Source of the DNA: Edolisoma coerulescens
Lineage: Eukaryota; Chordata; Aves; Passeriformes; Campephagidae
DNA: 64,000 nt
Assembly (NCBI GenBank): GCA_013397115.1
Contig: VWZW01006278.1
Coordinates: 1,426,440 to 1,490,439 of the forward strand
Direction of reading: 5' to 3'
Positions 40,700 to 53,341 of this stretch are shown here, one piece after another. A model generated the notes under the pieces. It searched no databases. It had not been told where the DNA came from and worked only from the letters and a program-made list of their open reading frames with translations. The position numbers and the translations under genes are program-made. Numbering within the stretch: position 1 is the stretch's first letter; every line of letters begins with the position of its first letter.

Positions 40700-42055
40700 C
40701 TTGTGGGGTTAGGCCCGGTCTGTGATACTCCTTCAAAGAAGCTTGCTGAGGACAGAGCACGTGTATCCACTTCTGCACAGGCAGTGCTGACCTTGGTGGA
40801 TCTGCCATCGGCCAAGGCCTTTTGGAAATCAGGCTGAGCAAGCGGCAGAAGCAGAGGTCCGGGTCTGCATTGTAGTGTCTGCTGTGACCTCCAGATCGAC
40901 CAGGGCCAGGGCTGGCATGTCCCCACGGGGTTGCTTGGTGACTCCCTGCACACAAGCACGGCCCATGTTGAGCATCAGGCGTTGCAGGCTTTGAAGGGCT
41001 CTGCTGTGCTCTGCCTCCGCAGTGGCTCAGCACCAGCCCCTCTCTGCTCCATGTGGCCTGAGCTGCTGGGTGGCTCTCCAGGTGGTGACGGCTGGTCTGG
41101 CGTTGTCCTTCACTCTGAAACCAGTGGATTGTCCTCAGCCAGCTGCAGGCCCGGCTGTAGGATGCCAGGAGGTACCTGCTTCACTGTGGTATCTCCATGG
41201 GCTGCAGGGGAATACCTGCTCAGGCACCTGGAGCTCCTCATCCCCCTCTGGCTGGGTGCTCACAGGGCTGTTTCTCACACTTTTGACCTCATTCCTAGCA
41301 GCTGTGAGGTGTTTTGCCCTTTCTTAACCTGTTACCACAGAGGCACCTCCATGACGAGCCTGGCTGTGCTGTGCTGGGGGGCCGTGGTGGGACTGCTGTG
41401 TCCAGCACAGGGCAGCCCTGTCCTCTCCTCACAAAGGCCATCTTGCAGCACACCCCAGCACCCCTCACAGGCAGTGGTGCCACCTGAGAGAAGCAAGAAG
41501 CATGCTGGGCCTTTGGCAGTCTCCCTGGCCTGGGACACGTGCACTGGAGCAAGGCAGAGCCTGGTCTCTGGGCTTTGTCAAAAGCAGGGAGGATTGAAGT
41601 AGTTCACTTGGTCAAGCAGCTGTGTGTGTTGTCACACACTGCCAGGACAGGGGTCAGCGTAAGCACTTAGTGTGGGCTAAACCAGAAGGTGGAACTGGCA
41701 TTAAGGAGGTGCCACAGTTTCAGCAAAGTTTCCAGGGACTGCTGTTTGAGTGTTTGAGGGTGGATTGTGCTCCACAGCTGCTGAGAGAGAGGCGCTGTCT
41801 TCGGTTCTCCCAAGCTCTGCCTGATCCTGCCCTGAGCCACTGCACTCCCTGCCCTGCTTGGAAGAGAAAAGCATCTTTCTGCCAGGTTAGGAGCCTGAAC
41901 CTGTTCCACAGAGGCTTTAATGACCCCGGAGCTCCTTGTAGAGGTTCAGGTGCCAGTGTCTGGAGGCAGGGAGGGGAGGGGAAGGCAGTGAGGAGCAGAT
42001 CAGTGCCCCTGCCCTCTTCAGTAGCTGCCACTGCCTGCCTGGCTCAGCTGTAACT
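40700..42055. other. GC-rich block inside AT-rich intron
   Basis: The base composition rises clearly here; for example 39 of 60 bases are G or C between 41041 and 41100. The block holds the longest open frame of the window (223 codons, plus strand, 40931-41602) and overlapping long frames on both strands. None shows a known domain, and low stop frequency is expected from the composition. It ends about 1.3 kb upstream of the first PTPRF exon seen. I recognise no transposon in it. Confidence 0.5.
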
Positions 42056-43389
42056 GCACCCATAGAGTTTAAATCTCTCCTACTTTAGGAAGATGCATTT
42101 AAAGGCTGTCTTCATTTGGGATCGCTGAATTTGTATCCTTCCTAGATCAGGGAAATTCAGCCCTCAGTTTGTCCAGAGTTCGAAGCACCTGGGCTGACAG
42201 ATGTCATCTCCCTCTCCCTCAGGGACACACTCGTGGATGTGTCTAGAATGTGAAGGTGTGGAACCACCTGCAGCTCTGCTGGAGTCATTGGTTTGTTATC
42301 TTGGGGTTGAACAGGCTTCTTCTCTTACTCAGGCTCCTTTCTATGTGCCAGCAGCTGTCTCTGACCCGTTTATAGGTCAGGTTCATCTTTGAAGTGGCTG
42401 ATGGGAATTGTATTTGAAACATAGCCATAGTGTGACCTGTGCATGGAATGACATCATGGGTGGACTCTGTCAACTCTCCCTGTGGAGTTAAATGTTTTAG
42501 TGCTTTATAGGAATATGGCATCATCAGATGCTTCTCATGAGGACAAAGCAGTGTTTCAAGATGATCCTCAGATCACATAGTGCAAAATTTTCCATACAGT
42601 GAGTACAGAAGAAAAATCCAACCATTCAACCTGGATGCAGTTTTATCCACCTGAATCTGTTATGTAAATCCAGAAGACACAGGTGTATTTTCATGAAATT
42701 TTTAATTGATTATTAAAATGTTATATGATACTTCTTTTTTTTCCCCATTTTTGCTGAGTCTTTCATGCCTGAATGTCATTTCGATTTCTTTGCTGACTTT
42801 CACTTCTAGCGATTAGTTTCTTAACAAGCATAGGCTAGCCTCTGCAGGTTTCCAGATACTTTAACTGTAGGATTTTTATGTCAGTCCACATTTAAAATGA
42901 AACTAAAGGTTGTTAGTTGTATACTTAAAACTGTGTCTGTTAATTTTTATGGATGTGTTAACAGCTTTCAGTAAAACTAATGTCAAGGTATGGTACATTT
43001 CATAGGTTTGGTGTGTCAGCTGTTCTGTAATTTCCAGTGCTGTGACCATGGTATAAACCTGCAAAAATCCATTTATTAAAAAAAATAAACCGTAAAAATG
43101 GTTCTAAATTGTCATATACCTGAATGAATGCCCAGGGGGCTGGGGGGAGCCTTCTATTACCCTCATTTATAGGCAAGCCAGATGGACTTTATTCATTTCA
43201 GGAGAAAAAGGTACTCAAGCAGAAACTGTCCTTGTCATGTTGCAGTCTGCACTGAATTTGTGTGGCCGAGGCCATTCAACCTGGATTTGTAGGAAGAGCA
43301 CCAGTTATCTTATAATTTAGATTAACATGACACATTCCATGCTTATCTGATGTTGTGTCCTCATGGGGGTGATTTGGTTATTTTTCCAG

Positions 43390-43535
43390 GCAAGCCAACG
43401 TTTATGAAAGCTCCTGAAGATCAGATTGGGATTTCTGGAGGAGTGGCCTCTTTTGTGTGTCAGGCAACAGGAGAGCCCAAACCTCGTATCACGTGGATGA
43501 AGAAGGGGAAGAAAGTCAGTTCTCAGCGGTTTGAG
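43390..43535 (+). CDS. PTPRF: PTPRF (LAR) exon, first half of Ig domain 1
   Basis: This 146-bp internal exon encodes 48 full codons after two bases (GC) that finish a codon begun in the previous exon. LAR-family proteins are single-pass membrane phosphatases on neurons and epithelia that bind heparan and chondroitin sulfate proteoglycans and synaptic partners through their Ig domains. The translation starts KPTFMKAPEDQ, then SGGVASFVCQATGEPKPR, then ITWMKKGKKVSSQRFE. It contains the first Ig cysteine (FVCQATG), the core Ig tryptophan (ITW) and the lysine loop KKGKK used for glycosaminoglycan binding in this family. The acceptor is a pyrimidine-rich tract ending TTTTTCCAG and the donor is GAG|GTAATT. 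From memory, PTPRD and PTPRS have N rather than M before the lysine loop and GD rather than GE before PKPR or PRPK, so LAR fits best. The split first codon can read xGC, compatible with the serine of GDSKP in human LAR. Family is certain; paralog is very likely. Confidence 0.96.
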
Positions 43536-43549
43536 GTAATTACCAAAAG

Positions 43550-43565
43550 AAAAAAAAAAAAAAAA
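43550..43565 (+). repeat. A16 homopolymer beside a splice donor
   Basis: An uninterrupted run of 16 adenines starts 14 bases after the exon end at 43535. It probably varies in length, and it is where sequencing errors near this exon are most likely. Confidence 0.95.
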
Positions 43566-44601
43566 GCTCAGACCTGAAAATTCGGTAATCAGTCTAATCC
43601 TCACAGGTCTTAATTGCACAATAATCATCACTGCAACCTGGGTATCTCTTTGTCACTACAATACAGAGTTTAGAGCTTTAGTGTAAAGCAAGTTTCCTTC
43701 CCTGCAGCAATGCAATCTGTAGAGCAGGTGGTGTCCTTTGAGCATGGTGCTGGAAACACACCAGCAGGACATCCTCCTTCAGATGGGAGACTGGGGCTTA
43801 CGGAGAATTGGATGGCAGATAAGAGTTGGATCTAGCAGTACTTTTTCTGGTTTCATTGCCAGAATTTATAAGGCACCTCTTTGACCTTCTATTCCCAGTG
43901 GAATTCAAAAGTGAGATGCCAAAACACTACTGGAAATCTTTCTAAGTGATGGCTACTGCCATCCCTCCCACAAATGTGCTTGGAAGGGGAATGGTGAAGA
44001 GTTAATTGGTTTCCCTGTGAGCTAAAGTATGAGGGAAAGGAAGGGAGAAGAGCAGGTATCAGAAACATCTTGGGAAAAGGGTCCAATTTGGTTCATATTT
44101 TAAATAGTAAATATATTTTCACTGACTTTCTCCACCTTTTTCTTCACTTTCCTTTATTGGTGTTGGGCTCCCTTCTCTAAAACTGCCCTTGGAAATGTGA
44201 CCCTTCTACAATTCTGCTGCCTTTCCTCTAATCCCCTGTCTTTGATGTTTTTGCTTTTCTGACTGGAGCATAAGATGACTTTGCTGCCCAGAATGGATTG
44301 ATTCGAGTCACCAATTTTAATCATGATTTTGTATGTGAGCAGAAAACCTTGATTAAAGCAATCAATTTTAATCTTGTTTTACATTGTTATTTTTCCCTGG
44401 TAAAGGTTTTGTTGTGTAGTAACTATTTAAACATTCTAATTTGCAAGTAGATACAACCTTTATAGTGAATTTGGTGCTTGTTGTGGCTGACCAGAGGGCT
44501 ATGCCATATTATATGCATTAATACATTAATATGAGCAGTTTCATACCTTTGTTCACATCAGTTTGGATACACAGTTTATTGCGTCAGGAGATAGTGAATA
44601 A

Positions 44602-44619
44602 TTTTTTTTTTTTTTTTTT
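44602..44619 (+). repeat. T18 homopolymer
   Basis: Eighteen consecutive thymines lie mid-intron. No retroposon body is recognisable on the 3' side of the complementary poly(A), so a processed insertion is not supported. Confidence 0.95.
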
Positions 44620-46251
44620 GCTAGATAACTATTAATTTTACTTCATTATTAGTCTTAGTTAGGGAAAACTTGGAATTAAGTTTAAATGGAGAAAAAAACC
44701 AAATCTGATGTACGCATACTAAGATGTGACACAGAAAAGGTATCCATCGTTAGCAAATGAACAACATTTTGGTCTCAGTGTCTGTCTGGCCCTTAGTAGT
44801 TGTAGCTCTGTTCCTATCACATAGTGTTTGTTCAAAGGATAGTGAGGGCAAAAGAGCCTTTCTGCTGTTTCATCTCTTAGCTTTTTAGTCCTTATCACTG
44901 AAGTGAGTTAATCTCTGTAGCTGACTTCGTCTTGTTTTAAAATTTGGCAGTAGCCCTGTCCTTTGTAAAGATTTAGCATTTTGTCACAGTTCCATATTTA
45001 ATTTAAAAATTAGTATTTTTAAAAAAAATTCTTTTAAGTGTATTGTGGTGATATTCATATTCCTCTTTCTTTACCTCACTCTCTATTAGGGGTTTCTGCA
45101 AGCTGTTTCTGCTGTTTGAAACAGAAGGGCTGTTCCTTCCAGCCTAAGGAATAACAGATTTTTTGGTGGTCTTGGTTACCTTTCTATTTCTTCCTGTTTC
45201 TCCTGTCACTGCACAGTCTTGTGGTGCATTGCTTTTCTCCTTCCTGTTCTCTCTCTTTTGATCTTTATGCTATGGGAAGTGCTCCTAAACAGGCCCTTGA
45301 AAATAAGGTGAAAGTTTTGCATGGTGGTAGAACAGGCCCTAGGCTGACATCGGTGTCTGGAACGAAGGATGCCTCCTTAAGTCTCTTCATCTCCCCCTCA
45401 GTTCCCAAGGGACAGGAATGGGGGGCTTCTGCCTTTGCCTCATGCTGTCACCATCTGCAGATCAGGTAGTATTTCCAACTTTTGCTGTACTCTGTAATAG
45501 GAGAAGGGTGAGTTTGGCATTAACAGTGGCTTGAGGCTGTGCCTTCACAGCCTTGCTGTTAAGAAATAGCATATAGTGATCCAGCTACAAACTAATAAAT
45601 ACCTTTTTCTTCCATGTATAAGTCAGAGTAGTGCATTTTGCAGCTTTGCAGGATGGATGGAAAGGCAATGATTTATTAAATACTTAATTTATTATGCTGG
45701 GGGAGGAAGTGTAATTACATCATTGTTGATTATGCCAGAGTTGCAAAGTACTCAGTGCTGAGGGACATTAAAACCCCTCACTCTGCTGGAGTTAGCATGC
45801 GCTGTAGGTGCTCCAGATTTTATTCACATTTTGTTACTGTTTCCCTGGCAATCCCACAGGAGTATATCATTCTCCTCTTCATCAAGGTGAAAGTTGGCAC
45901 TAAATTGTTATCAGTGATTAGTAAAATCATTAGTGCAAATATGGCTCAGATGTTTTAAATCATCAGATTCACATCTTTATTACCAGGTTGATAATTTGTC
46001 AACCTTAATTGATCCATAAAGAACCTTATTGGATCTTCATTTGTTCTGGCCTCCTCAGAGGACAAATATGTTCTTGACACTGAAATTTTTGTGTTACTGG
46101 ATTTGGAACACTTAACTTATTGCATAGTATTTTAGAGCTTAAAGGGCTTGTTTCGGTTTGGTTTTTGTTTTTCAACCCCTGAATTGTTTTGACTTTCAGT
46201 GTTTGTTGCAGAAGATACCAGTAAAGAAGTGCTTTCTTTTCATTTTCAAAG

Positions 46252-46393
46252 GTTATCGAGTTCGATGATGGATCAGGATCAGTTCTGCGGATACAGCCCC
46301 TGCGCGTTCATCGAGATGAAGCTATCTATGAGTGCACAGCCACCAACAGCGTGGGGGAGATAAACACGAGTGCCAAGTTAACAGTGTTAGAAG
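46252..46393 (+). CDS. PTPRF: PTPRF (LAR) exon, second half of Ig domain 1
   Basis: This 142-bp exon encodes 47 codons plus one base and continues the upstream exon in phase 0. It reads VIEFDDGSGSVLRIQPLR, then VHRDEAIYECTATNSVG, then EINTSAKLTVLE. YECTATN carries the second Ig cysteine, which pairs with the cysteine in the previous exon. DEAIYEC is the usual Ig F-strand pattern, and NTS is an N-glycosylation sequon at a site that, from memory, is glycosylated in human LAR (near residue 117). ECTATNS and INTSAKL are LAR-like; PTPRD and PTPRS differ at several of these positions and end in VLR rather than VLE. The acceptor is CATTTTCAAAG and the donor is a strong G|GTAAGGG. The leftover G fits a following glutamate (GAA G|AG), as in LAR, where Ig domain 2 begins with EEQLP. 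No premature stop or frameshift is present. Confidence 0.96.
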
Positions 46394-49300
46394 GTAAGGG
46401 GGAAGTTCTTGCATGCCTCAAGTGGCAGGAGGCATGGCTTTGGCAGCTACATCTTGATGTGCTGCATGTAAATGGCATGGTGATATTCTCGCTGTGTTCT
46501 TCCTGCATCAGTTGCTGTGTTTTCTCCTATAATAGAACCTCGTATTTTTGAGACAATCATGGAGGGATTGCAGATTCTGAACTTTCTTTAGAATGTTTTT
46601 GCTGTCTGTTTGAGAGGTGTCATTTCTGACTTGAAGAGCTATCTACAGAGACATTTGTATACTTTTCTCCTCTGTTTGCTTTGATATAATACCCATCTTC
46701 AGGGTATCCAAGTATTGTATCTGACAATCAGAAACTTAATCTGTGGTGCTGCACTTTCTGGATTAAATCAGCACATAGATTTTCAGGTTACTCTTCAGGT
46801 TTTGAATTTGATGTGAAATTTAGTTGTGTTTATTTTTCCCTGTGCTCACAACTTATAATTCTGTTTCTCCTGTTAAAGAATAGATTTTCCTCCTTGTCTC
46901 CTATATGAGCAGGTCTTATTTTGCTTGCTGTGTTGTTTCTGCTAAATGGAATGTTTTGTGGAAAAACAGCTTATTAGATATAAACAGGCTTGTTAACAGT
47001 TGATTTTTTAGTATTAAATTGTCAGAATTATCGTCTGCTTTTAGGGAAAGGTGGGGTTTTCCCAGCATATCAATGTGTTCTATCATTTGTTTATATATAG
47101 GATTTTGTAAGTGTACTGAGGTGTTCCAAATCCAGGGCATTTGGCTGAATGGATTTTTACCCCTTACAAGCAGGAAAAGGCTTAGGCAAATTGCTTGTTG
47201 TTTATAGATTGATGCAGAAACTTCTAAGTAATGAGAAAACTAGACTGGAAAGTGTTTATTGTTGTAGGATTTTGAACCAGAGGAGACTGGTTATCCCAGT
47301 GGTGAGTGTGCCAGCCACACATGACAAGTTGCCTATTGTTCCTTGTTCTCCCATCCCCATTTATAGCATAGAGGTAATCATATTTTCCTCTCTGCTCTGT
47401 GACAAAGAATACATTAAACAACTGTAATGTGCTCAGGCACCGTGGTGATGGGAATCATAGAAATCATTCAATACCTGATGTGATTGTGTATCTTGTTTCT
47501 GGAGGTGGGGCATCTTAAAGATCAGCTTGCTCTCCAATAATAGTATTATTAATAATAGGCTAACAAGTGCTATAGACTTGAAAATTATTGGGGGACAAAA
47601 ATCACATTCTTTTTGTTACTTCTTGCCTTTGCAGCCGTGTATGAGTGCATAAAGCTCAGTGAAGCTCTTTCAGCAGTTTCTGTGCAGATCTGCATTTAAA
47701 TGCTTCCTGCGACTGGATTTTTGTGATACTGGATGCTTGAACACCAAACTCTTCCATGCACATTCCTGTTTCCTTTGGCTGTAGTTGCCTTTATGTATCT
47801 TGGATATGTATGCACATGCACACACACGCTAATAATTTATTTGCTCTGTGTTAAGTGTTCAAAGGCCCACAGAGACATGCCTAGCATCAAGGAGCACAAC
47901 AGTATTTCTTAGCTCCATGGTGCTCCTGCTGATTTCCTGATGAGGTAAAACTTGCAGACCACCACATAAACAGGGACTGTTAGGAAACACCATAGACGGG
48001 AAAAGACATGCGGGCACACAATTTAAGAGCTGCAGAAGCAGAAGTCAGTAGCAGTCAAGCACCGAGCCTGCTTTTCTGTTTGGAAAAATTCCTTTAATTG
48101 GGAGTAATGATCGTTGGACATGATCCCATAAGGTCAAAAACGATCTGCAGGCTGGGGGGGCTGTGCTTTCCACTCAAACTGAAGAGTATCGACCCCTTGC
48201 TGAGCACTCTTGTAATGGGCAAAATTAAGAAACATTTGCTGCCTAACAATTTGTATGTGCTCATGCATAGAGAGTTGTGAGCTTGACTTGAGGATGAAGA
48301 GCTGCATGTGCCTTTTATATTGGCTTAACTGACAAAGAAGATGAATTCTGTTATGATATATTTATATTCAAGAAAAAAATGTTTTACATTTCCCTTTTCT
48401 GAGACTTTTCTGTGGACAGCTCTGTAATTTTTCAGTCACGTTATCTTATTTTTCTGTGTTGTCTGATAGAGATTATGATGTTTCTGCATTTTTTGAATAT
48501 GATTTTTTTTTTATTACTATTAATATTCCTTTGTTTACATGTTGGCAAAGTAGGTATTGCAACTCGGTGCCCTGGTTGTGGTTGTTTACTCTCAAAGGCT
48601 TCCAAAAAACAGTGCTAAGTGCCCAGCTTCTCAGTTATGCCATCACTTTTCTAACATTAATTTTGTAGAGGTATTTGAAAATGACACATTTCGTGTGGAA
48701 CCCTTGATACTCTGAAGACTATCAACTAGGATTGGATTTTTCCCTCTGCTTTTGGGGTTAAAATAATTTCCGTAATTGGTCTCAGATGGCAGTTTGAATG
48801 ATACAGACATTCTGCACTTCCTTTCAAGAACTTGACTAATGCAGTGGTCCCTGGTGCATGACAAAGCTTATCATAGACGTCCTTGTGGTTACATGCTGCT
48901 AAATACACAGCATGTATTGATTTTTACATTAAAAATCCTTTATAACAATAAGTTTTAATGCTTCTTTACAGTTTGCCTTTAGAACATAGGCCTTAACATT
49001 AAATCCAGAAGTCACAGTTAGGGTTTAGCAGGCTGTTATTAGATGTCTTTGTAGCTAACTAAGCTGGAGCTTTATTTTATTTAGATTTCTGCGATGTTTT
49101 ACAGATCAGAAGCAGGTTATCCTTTCTAATTGCCAGCTTATTTAATTCTGAATATTAAGGGAGAAGCATGAGTCCAGTCTTCCAGGGGAATCAGGAATTC
49201 TCACACAAGTGAATCTCTTTTAACAGTTCGGTTCCCTACTGCCCTTTTATTCTTTGCTTCCATGTCTCTCATTTTTCCCTTCTAACTGCAGATCCTGTTG

Positions 49301-52300
49301 TGACCAAACTACGTATACTTTGTGTAACTGGAAATTATTTCTCCTGTTGATAGCAGAAGAAATAGACATGCGTATACCTTCTCTTCTCATTTCTCCTGGG
49401 TAGCTGATAAGCTGAATTATGTATGAGTCATATTGAACATTTCTATCTTTTTTCCAGTTATGACCTGAAGCAGCACAGGAGTATGTTTCTGCTTGGCAGA
49501 GGAGGAAAGCAGTGCAGAGAGGGGGAAGGCTAGAATCAATAAGCTGACACACATTCTCAAGAAAAGCCTCGGGGACAGTTAGTGGCACTAACAAATTAAT
49601 AAATATATTATTCAGTGGTAATGTTGAGAATTACAGAACATTTTAAATAGGGAGGTTATGTGAAATATACCTAGGAAGGATGCCAGCGTGCAAGAACGTA
49701 GCAACAGGCTGATGGCAGGAGTGCAGAAGTCAGTGATGTCCTTCCATGAGACTCTTTGTATGCTCTGCATTGCAGCTGTGTTGGGAAAGGTGATGGTAAC
49801 AGTGTTTGTCTCTAGTTCCCTGTACACCAAAGGATGCCTTCAGTCGCTGTTTTCCAGCGCCTCCACCCAACAGGAAGATAAGGAAAAGCAGTGGAAAAAA
49901 AGGTCTTCAAGGGGCAGGGAGAAGTGTATTGATTCTCTGGGAGAGAAGGGAGGCTCAAGTACAGAGTATGTTATCAGTCCCTTCTCCCAGGGCTTTCCAA
50001 CTGGGACACTCAGTTTTGATTTCCAGAACTGGAAAACCAGTTAATTGCAACTGGTCCTTTAATGCTTTACGAGCAGTCTTTTTTCATTCCCTTGTAATCC
50101 AGAGCATACAGTCATATCCAAGTGACACTAAATATATTCAGTTTCATTTCCCTTTGTTTTTAAGTAGGTTAAATGAAAATACCATCTCTCAATTTCCATT
50201 CTAGATCTATGCAAATCCCCTATGCCTCTATCCCAGACTCCTAATCATGTGGCATGTAGTTATTTGCCTGGAGAGTGCTGCCAGGCTCCACAGGAGAGCA
50301 GCTCCTGGTAAAGAGGACAGACAGAAGAGCCAAGGAAGGTTTGCTTGCAAAGTGAATTTCAGTCTCAAGGTAACCTGGCAAGTTAAGTTTTGCTGGCTGG
50401 CTTTGTGCTGACAACTCAGGGGAGTTTTGGAGTGTTTCACTGCAGCCCTGGTGTTGTGTTTTACTGTGAACTGAAACATCCTCGTGGTATCAACAGTGTG
50501 CTCAGCACAAATCCAAAACACAGCCCCATAGAAGCTACTAGGAAGAAAATTAAGTCTATCCCAGCCAAAACTAGCACACCTAGAAAGTTCCTGAGTGCAG
50601 CAGTTGTCCTGGGGTGGCAGGCGCTTCTACCATATCGTAATTTGCTGTTTACTGAACCATGTCATGAGCCTAATTTCTTTCACCATCTGCCAGCTGCATT
50701 CCAGTTCCTGGGGTTACCCTGTTTGAAATGCTGTAAATGGTAAACATTTGACTGTTACAAATGATTTCTGCAGAGAGCTAGATCTCGGAAGGCCTGAACC
50801 AATATGCCCTTTTTGTAAACATTCATCTAAAAGTGATTTTTGTCATTGGAATAGTAAACAGAAGTTAGCTATGTTTAATCCTTGTTTGTGTTTGGTTAGT
50901 TACAAAAGGATCAGTCAGATCACTGTACTTTGGCTTCACTGCTTTTGCATCTTTTTGCCAGGAAGAATTTCTTGCAATTTGTTGTAAAATTGAAACAATT
51001 ACAGAATGGAAATTGAATCTATTTGCATGCGCTCATTCTGACTGTGTAAATGAATTAAGGCTCCCTGTGCTCTGCTGCTCCTGGGATTGGTACTATTTTC
51101 TTTGTGTCTCTGGTCAAGAGAGGACAGGTCTTTCTTCTACATGTTTCGTGTTAATTAACTGTTCCAACGTCCTTTGGTCTCCCCTGGGGAAGAAAGACTG
51201 CTGTGATCCTACTGCAGAGGTCCTACTCCTGTTCTTGGCTCCCTACACAAGCAATCCCAATAGCACTTCCTTCCTGAAGGAGGCAGGCAGTTCATGGACC
51301 TCTGTAACTATGGCTTTGCCAAGAGCTCCAGCGCAGTGAGACTCTTTGTGCTTCCCTGCTTAGGGAAATGTCCTAACATGCAGTGATGCACAGAGAAATG
51401 AAAAAGCCTGAGTCTGTCTGTTTTTCATTGGGTCTTGGCATGTCCCATACTTGTTTAAAAAAGAAACATTAAGCCAACTACTCATGGTGGCCTCATTGCA
51501 AAGTTCAGGTTGTCACCTAAAAGAATCTAAATCTGAGCTCATGTGGACTTGTGCTATTAAAGCATAAACAGTGTTCACAGGGAGAGATTGCATTGTGCTG
51601 TTTCACAGCAGGTTGCCTGGCATTGGTTGGGTCAGTTTAGGAGCCCTGTCATCATGCTACCATTCTAGTTATTTCCCAGGTACTGACCAGTGGCTAAAAG
51701 GATCCTTCAGGGGGAAAGAGATGGTCTCTTGGTCCCTCGGCGTACAGATTGAGTAGAATTTGTGGTCGGTTTCAGTTAGAACAGGAAAATTTACAGAGGC
51801 TGTTTTACTTGTACCACCCTTATGTGCCATGCTGCCAAAACCTAGGCTGCCATGATATCTGAAAAACTGTTTCAGCTACTTAAGTTTTGGTATCTATAGA
51901 GCACCTATCGTTTTAATCCAGGTGTGAAACTCCTGGTTCTATGCAAATTATATTTATTTGCTTTCGAAGATTGGGTTCAGTAAGAACATTAGTCCCACTT
52001 TTGTAGTTTATTTTTATAATATTTAACAAGAAAGACTTTCTTGGCTGTGAATGAAAGACAAAGAAGTAATTTTCTTAGGTGAAGAAAAGTTTTAACTGTT
52101 GTTGGTCTCTCCTTCAAACAGGAGAGTCAGCAGATCTTTAGAACGTATCAGACCCAAATGCCATAATTTCCATTTCTTATCTCTGTTTAAATGATTAACT
52201 AATGGCACATAACCATGTAATGTTTCCATGATAGCAGGTTCCCTCAGAAGACTGCCATGCACTAAGGTTAACATCCAGGTTCATTCCACAAGTTTATGAA

Positions 52301-53153
52301 GCAAGAAATGCAACCTTTGAAAAGTTTTATATGAAATATCACATTGTTAATGCCAAGCTGAACCCTTTGGAGCTGTGCACTCCCATAAAACCTTGTGTCT
52401 GAATAGGTACTGACCTCTTAATCTTGAGAACATTTTTCTTTTGCAGCAAATGGCTGTTTCTGCATATTACCTCTCAAATGAGGTCCTATGAGATGACATC
52501 TGTAACGGGGTGGGGTGTTGTCACATTCTTAGCAGCAAGTTTCAGTGGTATTGCAGTGCCCAAAAGCAGCACCTGCAATTTGGGAAGGACTTTCCAGATA
52601 GAAACAAATTGAACTTTAGGTGTCAAACAAACAAGAATGAAGTACATTCTACAGAATTCTGCAAAAGCTGTAACACAGGGTTCATATTGCCAAGTAGCTT
52701 GAAGTTGTAATTGTGCAGTTATATCCTGTAAAAGACTTCTCAGAGCTTCTTGTCTCACACAATGGATTTATTCCAAGTTTATTTAACAGTTTATAAGTGC
52801 TGACTTTGGTCCTGGAAATCATGTTCAGCTAAGAAATTTTGTTGCCAGTAGCAGTTGCCTCCATTTTACTTGCTCCATTTCTGAAATCCCTCATGAGGAA
52901 ATTCAGAAACACGGATATTCATTCAGAGCCTTGTGGCAGCCTACTGGTATCTTCTGTTGAGAAAGTGAGTAATTGAGTCCTGGGCATTATTTTCTCTCTT
53001 TTCTTGGGCTCAGGGTGTTGAGACAGCTTGCTTCTCACTCTGGGTTACCTTAGAGCTTCCTGGGAGATTGTCATGAAAAGTGTGTCAGGCTGTTCTGGTG
53101 CTGCTCTGCTGTCAAAACGTTCAGCCTATTCCAATAGGTAAATGAGGCACAAG

Positions 53154-53341
53154 CAGATTAGTTTAACTCTCTGGCAGGGATGTGCTGATGCAGGCAGGTT
53201 TCTGTCTTGCTGGAGAGGTGTCCCTGTGGGTTGCCATCTTCCAGCTGAGGCCAGGGATGGCCAGATGACTGCTTCTGCCTCTCTGTTCCAGTTTGAAATC
53301 AGACAGGTTAGATTAAATTGTCTGTGGTTTAAACTAATCTG
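53154..53341. repeat. 13-bp inverted repeat pair, 188 bp end to end
   Basis: CAGATTAGTTTAA (53154-53166) and TTAAACTAATCTG (53329-53341) are exact reverse complements. The flanks do not form a target-site duplication, so a small DNA transposon is not supported. An arm of this size can occur by chance in a window this long. Confidence 0.55.

Larger units (their letters stand above)
1..43389 (+). other. Upstream PTPRF intron or 5' gene region, non-coding
   Basis: No exon could be recognised in these 43 kb. The expected signal-peptide exon, hydrophobic and ending in Gly-Asp plus one base, was looked for and not found. It probably lies further upstream, making this one very long 5' intron. Non-coding 5' exons or an alternative promoter cannot be excluded. 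The gaps at 1-1228, 1886-5285, 5582-7117, 7226-13104, 13397-19093, 19163-25687, 25856-26364, 26503-32862, 33003-39620 and 42056-43389 hold only short chance reading frames, homopolymer runs and the minor repeats listed separately. Strand is given as that of the host gene. Confidence 0.75.
43536..46251 (+). other. PTPRF: PTPRF intron splitting Ig domain 1 (2716 bp)
   Basis: This is a phase-0 GT-AG intron between the two Ig1 exons. An A16 run lies 14 bases downstream of the donor, and a T18 run sits in the middle. There is an 11-bp direct repeat CAATTTTAATC at 44312 and 44363 in an AT-rich stretch. I see no recognisable transposon and no further exon. The rest is ordinary AT-rich intron sequence. 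Confidence 0.93.

Noticed and set aside
43390..46393. PTPRD or PTPRS as the host gene
   Set aside because: Several diagnostic residues (M before KKGKK, GEPKPR, ECTATNS, VLE) favour PTPRF.
47451..47475. Reverse CR1 tail (GAATCATAGAAATCATTCAA)
   Set aside because: Only about 23 bases match; the following sequence does not continue into the CR1 consensus.
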